Assembly (NCBI GenBank): GCA_963732635.1
Contig: CAVTAL010000022.1
Coordinates: 181,828 to 245,827 of the forward strand
Direction of reading: 5' to 3'
DNA length: 64,000 nt
Source of the DNA: JAKFWF01 sp963732635
Lineage (GTDB): Bacteria > Pseudomonadota > Alphaproteobacteria > Rhizobiales > Hyphomicrobiaceae
Numbering within the stretch: the stretch's first letter is position 1; the number at the start of each line of letters is the position of its first letter. The translations under genes and the position numbers were made by a program. The notes below the pieces were generated by a model. It searched no databases, was not told the DNA's origin, and saw nothing but the letters and a program-made list of their open reading frames with translations. Below are positions 29,641 through 37,169 of the stretch, piece by piece.

Positions 29641-31008
29641 TCATCGACGCGCACCACGCTGTTTGAACGTCGTTGTCGTATGGCATTGCTCACACGATTG
29701 ACCGAACGAACCCTGGTGAATGTCGTCTTGTTTGTGACATCCGACGCAATTCGTCGGTGCCGATACCTTCTGCACACTTTTGGTGGTGTGGCAGGCATGA
29801 CACTGCAGTCCCTGATGCGCCCCCGTTAGCGGATACTTGGTCTGAGTGCCATGATCGAAGCGCCACCGCGCCCAACCATTCGGATTGTGACATTGTGCAC
29901 ATTTCGCAGTCAGGCGACCTTGATGATGGCTGTCCTTGTGACAGTTCTCGCAGACACGTGAAACGTCCTTGAAATTCGTGCTCCGATGACATTCCTCGCA
30001 CGGCACCACCGCGTGCTTGCCGACCAATGGAAAACGGGTCACATCGTGGTCAAAATCGACCTTCTTGCGCCAGCCAGTTTCCTTGTGACAACTCTCGCAT
30101 TTGACACCGAGCGAGCCCTTGTGCGGGTCGTCCTTTTTGTGACACGACACGCAGGTCATCGCGAGTTTTTCGCGATAGGGTGAGCCCGTATGACACGCTT
30201 CACACTTGGCTTGGGCGTGGCGACCGCGCAACGGGAACTTTGTCGCTCGATCATGATTGAAATGGACCTTGTTCCATTTTTCCGGCTTGTGGCAGGACTC
30301 GCATTTCTCACCGTGCCGCCCCGCGTGCTTATCCTGGATCTGGTGACATGAGACGCAGGTGGTCGGCAGGTCCTTGTAATGCTCGCCGGCGTGGCAAGCG
30401 GCGCAACCGACATCCTTATGAGCGCCAACAAGGGCGAACTTCGTCTTGGCATGATCGAACGGTTTGACCGTTCGCCAGGCTTTTTCGCCATGGCAGCCAT
30501 CGCAACTCACGCCCAACCGCCCCTTGTGCGGATCGTTGGCCTTGTGACAATCGATGCAACGGCCTGGGGCGGCGCGAAACTTCACTTTTGGCTTGTGGCA
30601 GCCGTCGCAGGCCGCTGCCGCATGGGCGCCCTTCAATTCGAAATTGGTCGACGCGTGATTGAACGTCTCGCGGTCCAGCTGAATGACGTCGACGCCACGT
30701 CCTTTGTGATCGGTGTGGCAGTGACGGCAATCCTGTACGGACGCGGCCACATGCCTGCCGTGAAACCCCAACTTTTGCTGTCGGTCGCGATTGATCTCTT
30801 TGTGGCAATCGAGACAGAGCCGCGACTGCGACTGCCGCACGAACGGCTCGTGGCAAGACATGCAGTCCTTTTCCAACTTGGCGTGCCCCTCGATCAGCGG
30901 CCCGGGCATCACCAACTTTTCGAAAAGGTTCTGTGCTTGCGCGGCATGGATCGCTGGCACGGCGAATAGCATCGCAACCGCGAGCCGAATGATCCAGGCG
31001 CGCAACAT
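29641..31008 (-). CDS. 18-heme c-type cytochrome (cytochrome c3-like repeats)
   Basis: The 455-aa protein starts with a signal peptide (MLRAWIIRLAVAMLFAVPAIHAAQA) and contains 18 CXXCH sites by my count. They are arranged in modules of about 70 residues with three hemes each and conserved FxHDxxxxFPLxGxH and DxHxGxxGxxC elements that supply distal histidines. The pattern is that of large periplasmic cytochrome c3-family electron carriers. It begins 14 bp after the stop of the b-type membrane protein, so it is probably the first periplasmic acceptor (or last donor) in the chain. The N-terminal module of the giant cytochrome uses the same FPLTGAH element, suggesting common ancestry. Confidence 0.85.
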   Translation of the reverse strand: MLRAWIIRLAVAMLFAVPAIHAAQAQNLFEKLVMPGPLIEGHAKLEKDCMSCHEPFVRQSQSRLCLDCHKEINRDRQQKLGFHGRHVAASVQDCRHCHTDHKGRGVDVIQLDRETFNHASTNFELKGAHAAAACDGCHKPKVKFRAAPGRCIDCHKANDPHKGRLGVSCDGCHGEKAWRTVKPFDHAKTKFALVGAHKDVGCAACHAGEHYKDLPTTCVSCHQIQDKHAGRHGEKCESCHKPEKWNKVHFNHDRATKFPLRGRHAQAKCEACHTGSPYREKLAMTCVSCHKKDDPHKGSLGVKCESCHKETGWRKKVDFDHDVTRFPLVGKHAVVPCEECHRSTNFKDVSRVCENCHKDSHHQGRLTAKCAQCHNPNGWARWRFDHGTQTKYPLTGAHQGLQCHACHTTKSVQKVSAPTNCVGCHKQDDIHQGSFGQSCEQCHTTTTFKQRGARR

Positions 31009-31022
31009 CTTCCGGCCGTCCG

Positions 31023-31991
31023 TCAATAGAGATGTACCGCGACGACATGAACCAGCACGGCCGCAATCAGCAGTATGAACAACGGCAAATGCAGGACGTG
31101 CCAAAGTGCAAACAAGCGCTCGTAGAAGGAGAATTTTGCCGCCTTGTTGATGGCCGCGAAATAGAGCCGGATGAGCTCGCGAGCCTCGACCTGGCGATCC
31201 CGCCTTTCAAGTCGAGACCAACCACGCACCGACGCTTCCGCGGCAAGGGCAACCCGGACCCGTCGAACAAGTCGGGCACGCGACGCTTGAGCGCGAAAAC
31301 CCAAGGCCAGCATCGCCAGAAAACTTTGCGTCGCGGAGCACTTTGGCGCCATCGCCAAATCGGCAAACGTGCTCATTTCTTTGATTATTTCACTGCCTCC
31401 AGGCAGATCACCACCGAGCGAGCGCTGCATTCCCGCTGCATCTTCGAGGATCTGCTTGATTGCAACCTTGCGACCGTTCAGTCCGAGATGGACCTTGCCG
31501 TAGATGTAGCGGCCAATCACGCCGCTGCCAGCGACGATCAGCATGACGATGAACGCGACGTTGCTGTTAAGTGCGCCGAGCTTGTAATTGCTGTGAAAAA
31601 TGATCAGCACCGGCCCTAGAACGCCAAGCAACATGTGCACCTTGAACCAGAACGGCACGGTGCCGAGAAACCGCAAGCTCGGCATACGCTTGCGCATCGG
31701 ATAGACGAGCAGCAACAGCATTGCCGACGCGCCGATGATACCAAGGTAGTAGCCAATACCATTTTCCGGAGTCAGATGGCCTTCGTCGCTGTAATACCAG
31801 CCGGTCGCCACCGCCGCCAGCACGCCAAGCGTGATCAAGACAGGCACCAGCCGCGCCGCCGGGCGGGTCACATAGCGGGCAAGTAGATCATCGGGAATCC
31901 GGCGCTTGCGCGACCGCGCACCCACCGACAAGGCAGGCGCTCCAACTGCGGCGCGCGTCTGAATACTATTCATAAAGATCTGTTCGGCCAT
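31023..31991 (-). CDS. membrane-bound cytochrome b-like protein
   Basis: The 322-aa protein has about five membrane helices (about residues 48-67, 79-98, 117-134, 144-162 and 300-320). Histidines suited to b-heme ligation are H119 and H133 in the third helix region (KVHMLLGVLG, FHSNY) and H298, H301, H315 and H320 around the last helix (WHVLHLPLF, VHVVAVHLY). A basic cytoplasmic or periplasmic segment of about 120 residues separates them. The start at 31991 is supported by GGGGGAAG just upstream. It is the first gene of the minus-strand cytochrome group. The likely role is electron exchange between the quinone pool or a cytoplasmic oxidoreductase and the periplasmic cytochromes; a family name cannot be fixed. 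Confidence 0.7.
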   Translation of the reverse strand: MAEQIFMNSIQTRAAVGAPALSVGARSRKRRIPDDLLARYVTRPAARLVPVLITLGVLAAVATGWYYSDEGHLTPENGIGYYLGIIGASAMLLLLVYPMRKRMPSLRFLGTVPFWFKVHMLLGVLGPVLIIFHSNYKLGALNSNVAFIVMLIVAGSGVIGRYIYGKVHLGLNGRKVAIKQILEDAAGMQRSLGGDLPGGSEIIKEMSTFADLAMAPKCSATQSFLAMLALGFRAQASRARLVRRVRVALAAEASVRGWSRLERRDRQVEARELIRLYFAAINKAAKFSFYERLFALWHVLHLPLFILLIAAVLVHVVAVHLY

Positions 31992-32408
31992 GTCTTCCCC
32001 CAAGCAGCATCGTACATGCAGCGATCGAATCGGCTCGGGATAGGTATTCCAGCGGACAATTGCACTCATCTTGGTTGATCGCGGCGAAATTGGGGCTGAA
32101 ACAGTTACCGTACACGAGCATATTAACCACCGAACCGGATTGACGCGCCAACCGGGAATAAATCCTGGATTGATGCGTTGTCGAACTCGGGACAGGTCTC
32201 CAGTGGACGGGAGCCTCATTGACCGACGCGCGTAGTCACGTCGATAAAGAGCAACGCGTCAGCCACGCTGGTTGCTCGCTGCATGCCGCAATTTGGTATC
32301 GGGCCCCCGCCCCGATCCAAATGACGCTCTCCCCGCCCAGGCGGTGAGGGCGTCAGTTCCTGCGACAAGCACGGCGAGCGTCACTCGCGCCAAACACGGA
32401 ATATCTGA
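31992..32408. promoter_or_regulatory. divergent intergenic control region of the electron-transfer locus
   Basis: About 420 bp separate the b-type gene (minus) from the ferredoxin/FAD gene (plus) and must hold both promoters. A 29-bp imperfect palindrome at 32249-32277 (GAGCAAC...GTTGCTC, with GCGT/ACGC inside) is the only clear structure. No FNR/CRP-like site or certain ECF promoter was recognised. Confidence 0.45.
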
Positions 32409-33708
32409 ATGGAGCTACTCCTTGCGGCGTATGTCATGCCGCTGGTCGCCATCTATGCGGTTTATCTTGGAATCCGCGCTCGAAAGAACCGGCGCAGTCG
32501 CGCCGTGCTCGACGCGGCGGTCGAAGCTGGTCTCAATCAACCGGCATCACTGCATCCAAAAATCGATCCGGCAAAATGCGTCGGTTGCGGAGCATGCACG
32601 CGGGTTTGCCCCGAAGGCGATGTGCTGGGCTTGATCAACGGCAAAGCTGTGCTGATCGAACCCAGTGAATGCATAGGTCACGGCGCCTGCCGGGCCGCCT
32701 GTCCACGTGGCGCGATTACTCTCGTCTTCGGTACCGAGCAGCGCGGCATCGATCTTCCGCATGTCGGCGCCGACTTCCAGACCAATGTTCCCGGCATCTT
32801 CATTGCTGGTGAACTCGGCGGCATGGGCCTGATCCGCAATGCAATCGAACAGGGCCGCCAGGCCATCGAATCGGTCGCTCGTGTCGAAGGCATGCGCAGC
32901 GGAAATCAGCTCGATCTGGTAATTGTTGGCGCCGGCCCGGCTGGTTTCTCAGCCAGCCTCGCTGCGATGGAAAAAAAACTGCGCTTTCGCACCATCGAGC
33001 AAGAAAGCTTTGGCGGCACGGTGGCGCATTTCCCTCGCGGCAAGTTGGTGATGACGGCGCCCGCGACACTGCCGCTGATCGGAAAAATGAACTTCCGCGA
33101 AATCAGCAAGGAAAAACTGCTTGCTTTTTGGAAGCGTGCGGCGCGCGATACAGGACTGGAAGTCAGCTACGGTGAACGCGTCGAATCGATCACCGGCATC
33201 AACACGGGCTTTGTCGTGAAAACAACCCGCGGCGAACACACGACACGCGCCGTGCTGCTGGCGATAGGCAGACGCGGCACGCCTCGGCGCCTCGGTGTCG
33301 CTGGCGAGGAATTGCCGAAAGTCGTCTATCGACTGGTCGACCCCAGCCAATACAAGGGCAAGAATATGCTCGTTGTCGGCGGCGGCGACAGTGCGCTGGA
33401 AGCCGCTGCCAGCATCGCCGAGGAAGCCAGGCACGCATGTCACGCTGTCCTATCGCAGCGAAGCGTTCGCGCGCGCCCGCCAAAAAAACCGTCAGCGCGT
33501 CGATGCTGCGGTTAGCGCGGGCCGACTGCGGGTCATGCTCAAATCGCAGGTCAAACGAATCGGCGCCGACGACGTTGAGATCGAGCATGAGGGGCGTCGA
33601 GAAGCGATCGCCAACGATGGCATCATAGTGTGCGCGGGCGGCATTCTGCCAACCGATTTTCTCAGAAGCATCGGCATCGAGATCGAGACAAAATATGGCA
33701 CCGCATAA
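32409..33708 (+). CDS. membrane-anchored ferredoxin-FAD-NAD(P) oxidoreductase (frameshifted)
   Basis: Two plus frames join at about 33426, where an extra G breaks the frame; removing it gives IAEEPGTHVTLSYRS and a 432-aa protein. It has an N-terminal membrane helix (residues 2-22), a di-cluster ferredoxin domain (cluster 1 C57, C60, C63, C67; cluster 2 C88, H91, C94, C98, with His replacing the second Cys), then a thioredoxin-reductase-like part with FAD motif VIVGAGPAGFSAS and NAD(P) motif LVVGGGDSALEAA. It probably links NAD(P)H in the cytoplasm to the membrane b-type protein. The next gene starts inside its last 14 bp, supporting an operon. Confidence 0.75.
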
Positions 33709-35191
33709 GATCATTGCGACCGCCTCCGCCGTCGGCGTGGCGCTGTTGGCGCACACGGGGATGTGCGCGAAAGTTTCGGCACAGACTGCGACCTCGACCA
33801 CTGCAACTTCGACCGAGGTCGACACCGCCGTGCGGCAAGGCGCATTCGCGACCGCCGCAAAATTGCTGGAGAAGGCTGCGCAGGCCGGCAATCCGGAAGC
33901 GCAGTATCAGCTGGCTTCCCTCTATCGATCAGGTCGCGGCGTCGGGCAGGACGATGTTGCCGCTATGAAATGGATGAAGGCGGCGGCGTCTCAGGAACAT
34001 CCCAAGGCCCAATTCAATCTTGCCAAGATGCTTCTTACGGGTCGAGGTGGAGCACCCGATACAGCTGCCGCGAAACTCTGGCTGCAAAAGGCCGCTGCCC
34101 GCGGCAACGCCGACGCGACAAAGCTGCTCGCAGAGATCGTGGCCACGCCGGCACCAAAGCCGGCAACCGCGGTAGCGGCGACGAAGCCGCCAGCAATTGC
34201 AAACGTCGCCGCCGTGACCATTGCCGCTCGTAACGGTCGCCCCCCATTGCTCGATGCGGCACTGCGCGGACAGACCGCGGTTGTTGGCCAATTGCTGACC
34301 TCCGGCGCCGATCATCGCAACAGCGATGAAGATGGCAATACGGCATTGGCGTTGGCTTCGAGCGCAGGTCATGCGGCGACCGTTGAGCGACTGCTTTCCG
34401 CTGGCGCGGCTGTCGATGCCGCCAACCGTGCGGGCGATACACCGCTGATGCAGGCATCCGCCAAGGGACACGCCGTCGTCATCACGCTGCTAACGAAGAG
34501 CGGCGCCGACACGGCGCGTCAGAACATGGCGGGTTCGCGAGCTGTCACGCTGGCCGTTCGCGGCTGTCACGACCGCGCCTTGGCTGCTCTGCTTGACGCC
34601 GGTGCGGACGGCGGCAATGCCGGCACGGATGGCCGCACGTTGCTGATGACGGCCTCCGTTTCTTGCCCAACGGATACGGTCGCCTTGCTGACCCGGCGTG
34701 GCGCGAACATCAACGCCACGGATCGGCGCAACCAGACCGCCCTTTGGCTCGCATCCAACAGCAACAACCGCCCGACTGCTAACGCATTGCTCGCGGCTGG
34801 TGCGAGCAAGAACATCGCCGATGCATCGGGATCGACACCATTGCATGCCGCACTCGAACGCGGTCATGGCGAATTGGCCCTCGACCTGATCAATGCCGGC
34901 GCGGACATCGATCTGCCAACCGTGGCCGGTAACACACCATTGATGCTGGCGAGCCAACACGGGCTGGAACAAGTCACCAAGGCATTACTGTCGAAGGGTG
35001 CCAAACCGAACAATCGGAATGCCAACGGCAACACCGCGCTCTTGATCGCTGTCGGAGCACGAAATCCGGCGATTGCCAAACTACTGATTGCGCACGGCGC
35101 CGATAAAAAATTGCGCAACAAGAAGCGCGAAGCTGCCAGCGAGATAGCCGCTTCCGCTGGTCATTCGGAATTGGTCGCTATACTTCAATAA
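33695..35191 (+). CDS. exported protein with Sel1-like and ankyrin repeats
   Basis: The 498-aa protein has a signal peptide (MAPHKIIATASAVGVALLAH...), Sel1/TPR-like repeats at about residues 40-145 (NPEAQYQLASLYRSGRGV, HPKAQFNLAKMLLTG), an Ala/Pro linker, then about eight ankyrin repeats (GNTALALASSAGHAATVERLL, AGNTPLMLASQHGLEQVTKALL and so on). Such repeats bind proteins. An exported ankyrin protein in a cytochrome operon could act as a periplasmic scaffold or chaperone for the multiheme proteins; this is inference from position. Its ATG overlaps the end of the FAD protein gene by 14 bp. Confidence 0.8.
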   Translation: MAPHKIIATASAVGVALLAHTGMCAKVSAQTATSTTATSTEVDTAVRQGAFATAAKLLEKAAQAGNPEAQYQLASLYRSGRGVGQDDVAAMKWMKAAASQEHPKAQFNLAKMLLTGRGGAPDTAAAKLWLQKAAARGNADATKLLAEIVATPAPKPATAVAATKPPAIANVAAVTIAARNGRPPLLDAALRGQTAVVGQLLTSGADHRNSDEDGNTALALASSAGHAATVERLLSAGAAVDAANRAGDTPLMQASAKGHAVVITLLTKSGADTARQNMAGSRAVTLAVRGCHDRALAALLDAGADGGNAGTDGRTLLMTASVSCPTDTVALLTRRGANINATDRRNQTALWLASNSNNRPTANALLAAGASKNIADASGSTPLHAALERGHGELALDLINAGADIDLPTVAGNTPLMLASQHGLEQVTKALLSKGAKPNNRNANGNTALLIAVGARNPAIAKLLIAHGADKKLRNKKREAASEIAASAGHSELVAILQ

Positions 35192-35467
35192 CCGACAACG
35201 GCACTTGCGACAGAGGCACCGCCAAAGTCGCCGAAGTCATTGCATGGCCGTCGCAGTCATATCCGACGGCGGCAACGGACCCCGAGGGCGATTGGCTACG
35301 ATCGCCAGGGCGAATGGTTTCAACGTCATCGACATTTATTTGTTGGGCCACCACTAGCGCCGCCACCTTCCCATTGTGGTATTCTTATTGCATCCTGGGA
35401 CCAGCAAACCCATTCGGACCGCCCCGCTTCCGTCGGACTCGCTCCATCAATTTCGACCGCGAGCCTC

Positions 35468-36016
35468 ATGCGCACGACCGCCGCTCAATTGAATGACCTG
35501 CTGAAGCGCGTGGCAGCCGGCGACCGCGCGGCATTCGCCCTGGTCTACGACGCCACGTCGGCGAAACTTTATGGGATCGTACTGCGTATCTTGAAACGGA
35601 CGGATCTCGCCGACGAAATACTCCAGGAAACCTACATCCGGATCTGGAATAACGCGGCGAAGTTCGATCCATCACGAGCGTCACCTATAACGTGGATGGC
35701 AACGATCGCGCGAAATCGGTCGCTGGATGAGGTTCGCAGAATCGCACCGATCTCCATCGAGGATTTGCCGGCGGGGCACGAAATTCGAGATCCGCAAATG
35801 CTGGTCCTCGAGCAGATGGAGGTATCGTCCGAGCTTGCAAAGCTCCATTCCTGCCTCGACGCTCTTGAACCTCGTCGGCGCGAGATCGTCACGCTGGCCT
35901 ATCTGGAAGGCATGTCGCGCGAGGAGTTGGGACTGAAGTTTGGGCATCCCGCGGCCACCATCAAGACGTGGCTGCACCGGAGCTTGAAGCAACTGAAGAG
36001 TTGTCTTTCGTCATGA
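35468..36016 (+). CDS. ECF-type RNA polymerase sigma factor
   Basis: The 182-aa protein has sigma region 2 (AFALVYDATSAKLYGIVLRI, then ADEILQETYIRIW) and region 4 (LEPRRREIVTLAYLEGMSREE, FGHPAATIKTWLHRSLKQL). Its stop overlaps the ATG of the following anti-sigma gene (ATGA), the usual arrangement for a sigma/anti-sigma pair. The start at 35468 gives a normal ECF length; a longer frame to 35240 has no sigma-like residues. It follows the cytochrome-associated genes by 276 bp on the same strand and may control them, although no matching promoter motif could be demonstrated. Confidence 0.85.
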   Translation: MRTTAAQLNDLLKRVAAGDRAAFALVYDATSAKLYGIVLRILKRTDLADEILQETYIRIWNNAAKFDPSRASPITWMATIARNRSLDEVRRIAPISIEDLPAGHEIRDPQMLVLEQMEVSSELAKLHSCLDALEPRRREIVTLAYLEGMSREELGLKFGHPAATIKTWLHRSLKQLKSCLSS

Positions 36017-36729
36017 GCATGGCAGATGAGATCGATGCGCTGGCTGGCGAATACGTCATTGGGACATTGACCCTGGCGGAACGAACCGCCGTGACCGCCC
36101 GGCGTCAGCGCGAACCGGAACTCGACGCCGCCATTCGCGCCTGGGAACACCGCCTGGCTCCTCTGGATTCGAACACGCAATCCGTGCCGCCGCCTGGATC
36201 GATATGGCATCAGGTCGAGCAGCGCCTGGATGCCACGGCGGCCCACACCGCCATGTTGATCGACGTGGTGCAACTCAATCGGCGACTGCGGCGCTGGCAG
36301 TACGTTGCCGCCACCGCATCCGCCATCGCGGCTTCACTGATCTTGTATGTTGGATTGCAGCAAGCGTTCAATCCGCCCATGCCACAAAGCTATGTCGCCG
36401 TTTTCCAGAAGGATGACGTGCTGCCTTCATTTTATCTGACAATTGACCTTAAGAGCCGTGAACTCACGGTCAGACCGGTGAATGCCGAGCAACACCCCGG
36501 CAAGACCTATCAATTGTGGATTGCATCGGATCAGCTGGGACCAGCGCCGCAATCGCTCGGCCTGGTCGACACCGATCTGCGGCCGACTAGAAAGACGCTT
36601 GCCAGTTTCGATCCGCAGTTGCTGCAGAAGGCCACATTCGGCGTGAGCCTGGAACCGGCGGGCGGATCACCGACCGGCAGGCCGACGAGCCCGGCCCTGC
36701 ATGCCAAATTGCTGCCGGCGACGAACTGA
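36013..36729 (+). CDS. RskA-like membrane anti-sigma factor
   Basis: The 238-aa protein has a cytoplasmic anti-sigma N-terminus (DEIDALAGEYVIGTLTLAER), one membrane helix at about residues 95-118 (WQYVAATASAIAASLILYVG) and an exported RskA-type C-terminal domain (PGKTYQLWIASDQLGP, FGVSLEPAGGSPTGRPT). It should hold the upstream sigma factor inactive until an envelope signal triggers release. The ATG at 36013 overlaps the sigma stop codon, giving translational coupling. Confidence 0.85.
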   Translation: MSMADEIDALAGEYVIGTLTLAERTAVTARRQREPELDAAIRAWEHRLAPLDSNTQSVPPPGSIWHQVEQRLDATAAHTAMLIDVVQLNRRLRRWQYVAATASAIAASLILYVGLQQAFNPPMPQSYVAVFQKDDVLPSFYLTIDLKSRELTVRPVNAEQHPGKTYQLWIASDQLGPAPQSLGLVDTDLRPTRKTLASFDPQLLQKATFGVSLEPAGGSPTGRPTSPALHAKLLPATN

Positions 36730-36735
36730 TTTACG

Positions 36736-37125
36736 TCACTTGCGGGCGTTGACGGCCAGTGCCTGGGAAACCGCGCCCTCGCTCGCCTGAAGCACTTCCA
36801 CCACGATGCCGTCCGGCAATACCAGCCAATGGCGGCCGCGCGCCTCGTGCGTGACGCCGCCGTAAGCGAGCGCGGCATCAATGATCGCCGCGGCGTTCTC
36901 CGCCATGACACCGATGTGGCCGAAACAACCGACCGGATCGGTCATCATCGGATCGCCGATCAATTGAATGCCACCTAGGGTCCAAACCTGCTTCGGCGTT
37001 TCCTTTGCGCCGTCCACCAGGAATACGGTCATGCCGAATACCTTGGCGAAGAACTCGATGTGCCAGGCGATATCGCGGACACGGATCGCCACGTGTTCGA
37101 CGTAAGCTTTGGGTGCCGATGACAT
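36736..37125 (-). CDS. VOC (glyoxalase/extradiol dioxygenase fold) family protein
   Basis: The 129-aa single-domain protein shows VEHVAIRVRDIAWHIEFFAKVFGM at the start and ends with LPDGIVVEVLQAS, typical of one VOC module. Candidate metal ligands are H11 in VEHVAI, a central histidine in FGHIG and the glutamate in VVEVL. Members include lyases, isomerases and resistance proteins, so no reaction is assigned. It converges with the anti-sigma gene, leaving 6 bp between the stops. Confidence 0.75.
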   Translation of the reverse strand: MSSAPKAYVEHVAIRVRDIAWHIEFFAKVFGMTVFLVDGAKETPKQVWTLGGIQLIGDPMMTDPVGCFGHIGVMAENAAAIIDAALAYGGVTHEARGRHWLVLPDGIVVEVLQASEGAVSQALAVNARK

Positions 37126-37169
37126 GGGTATCGTCCTTTGCTTGAGTCGACAGTGGCGTTCGCGCCTTA

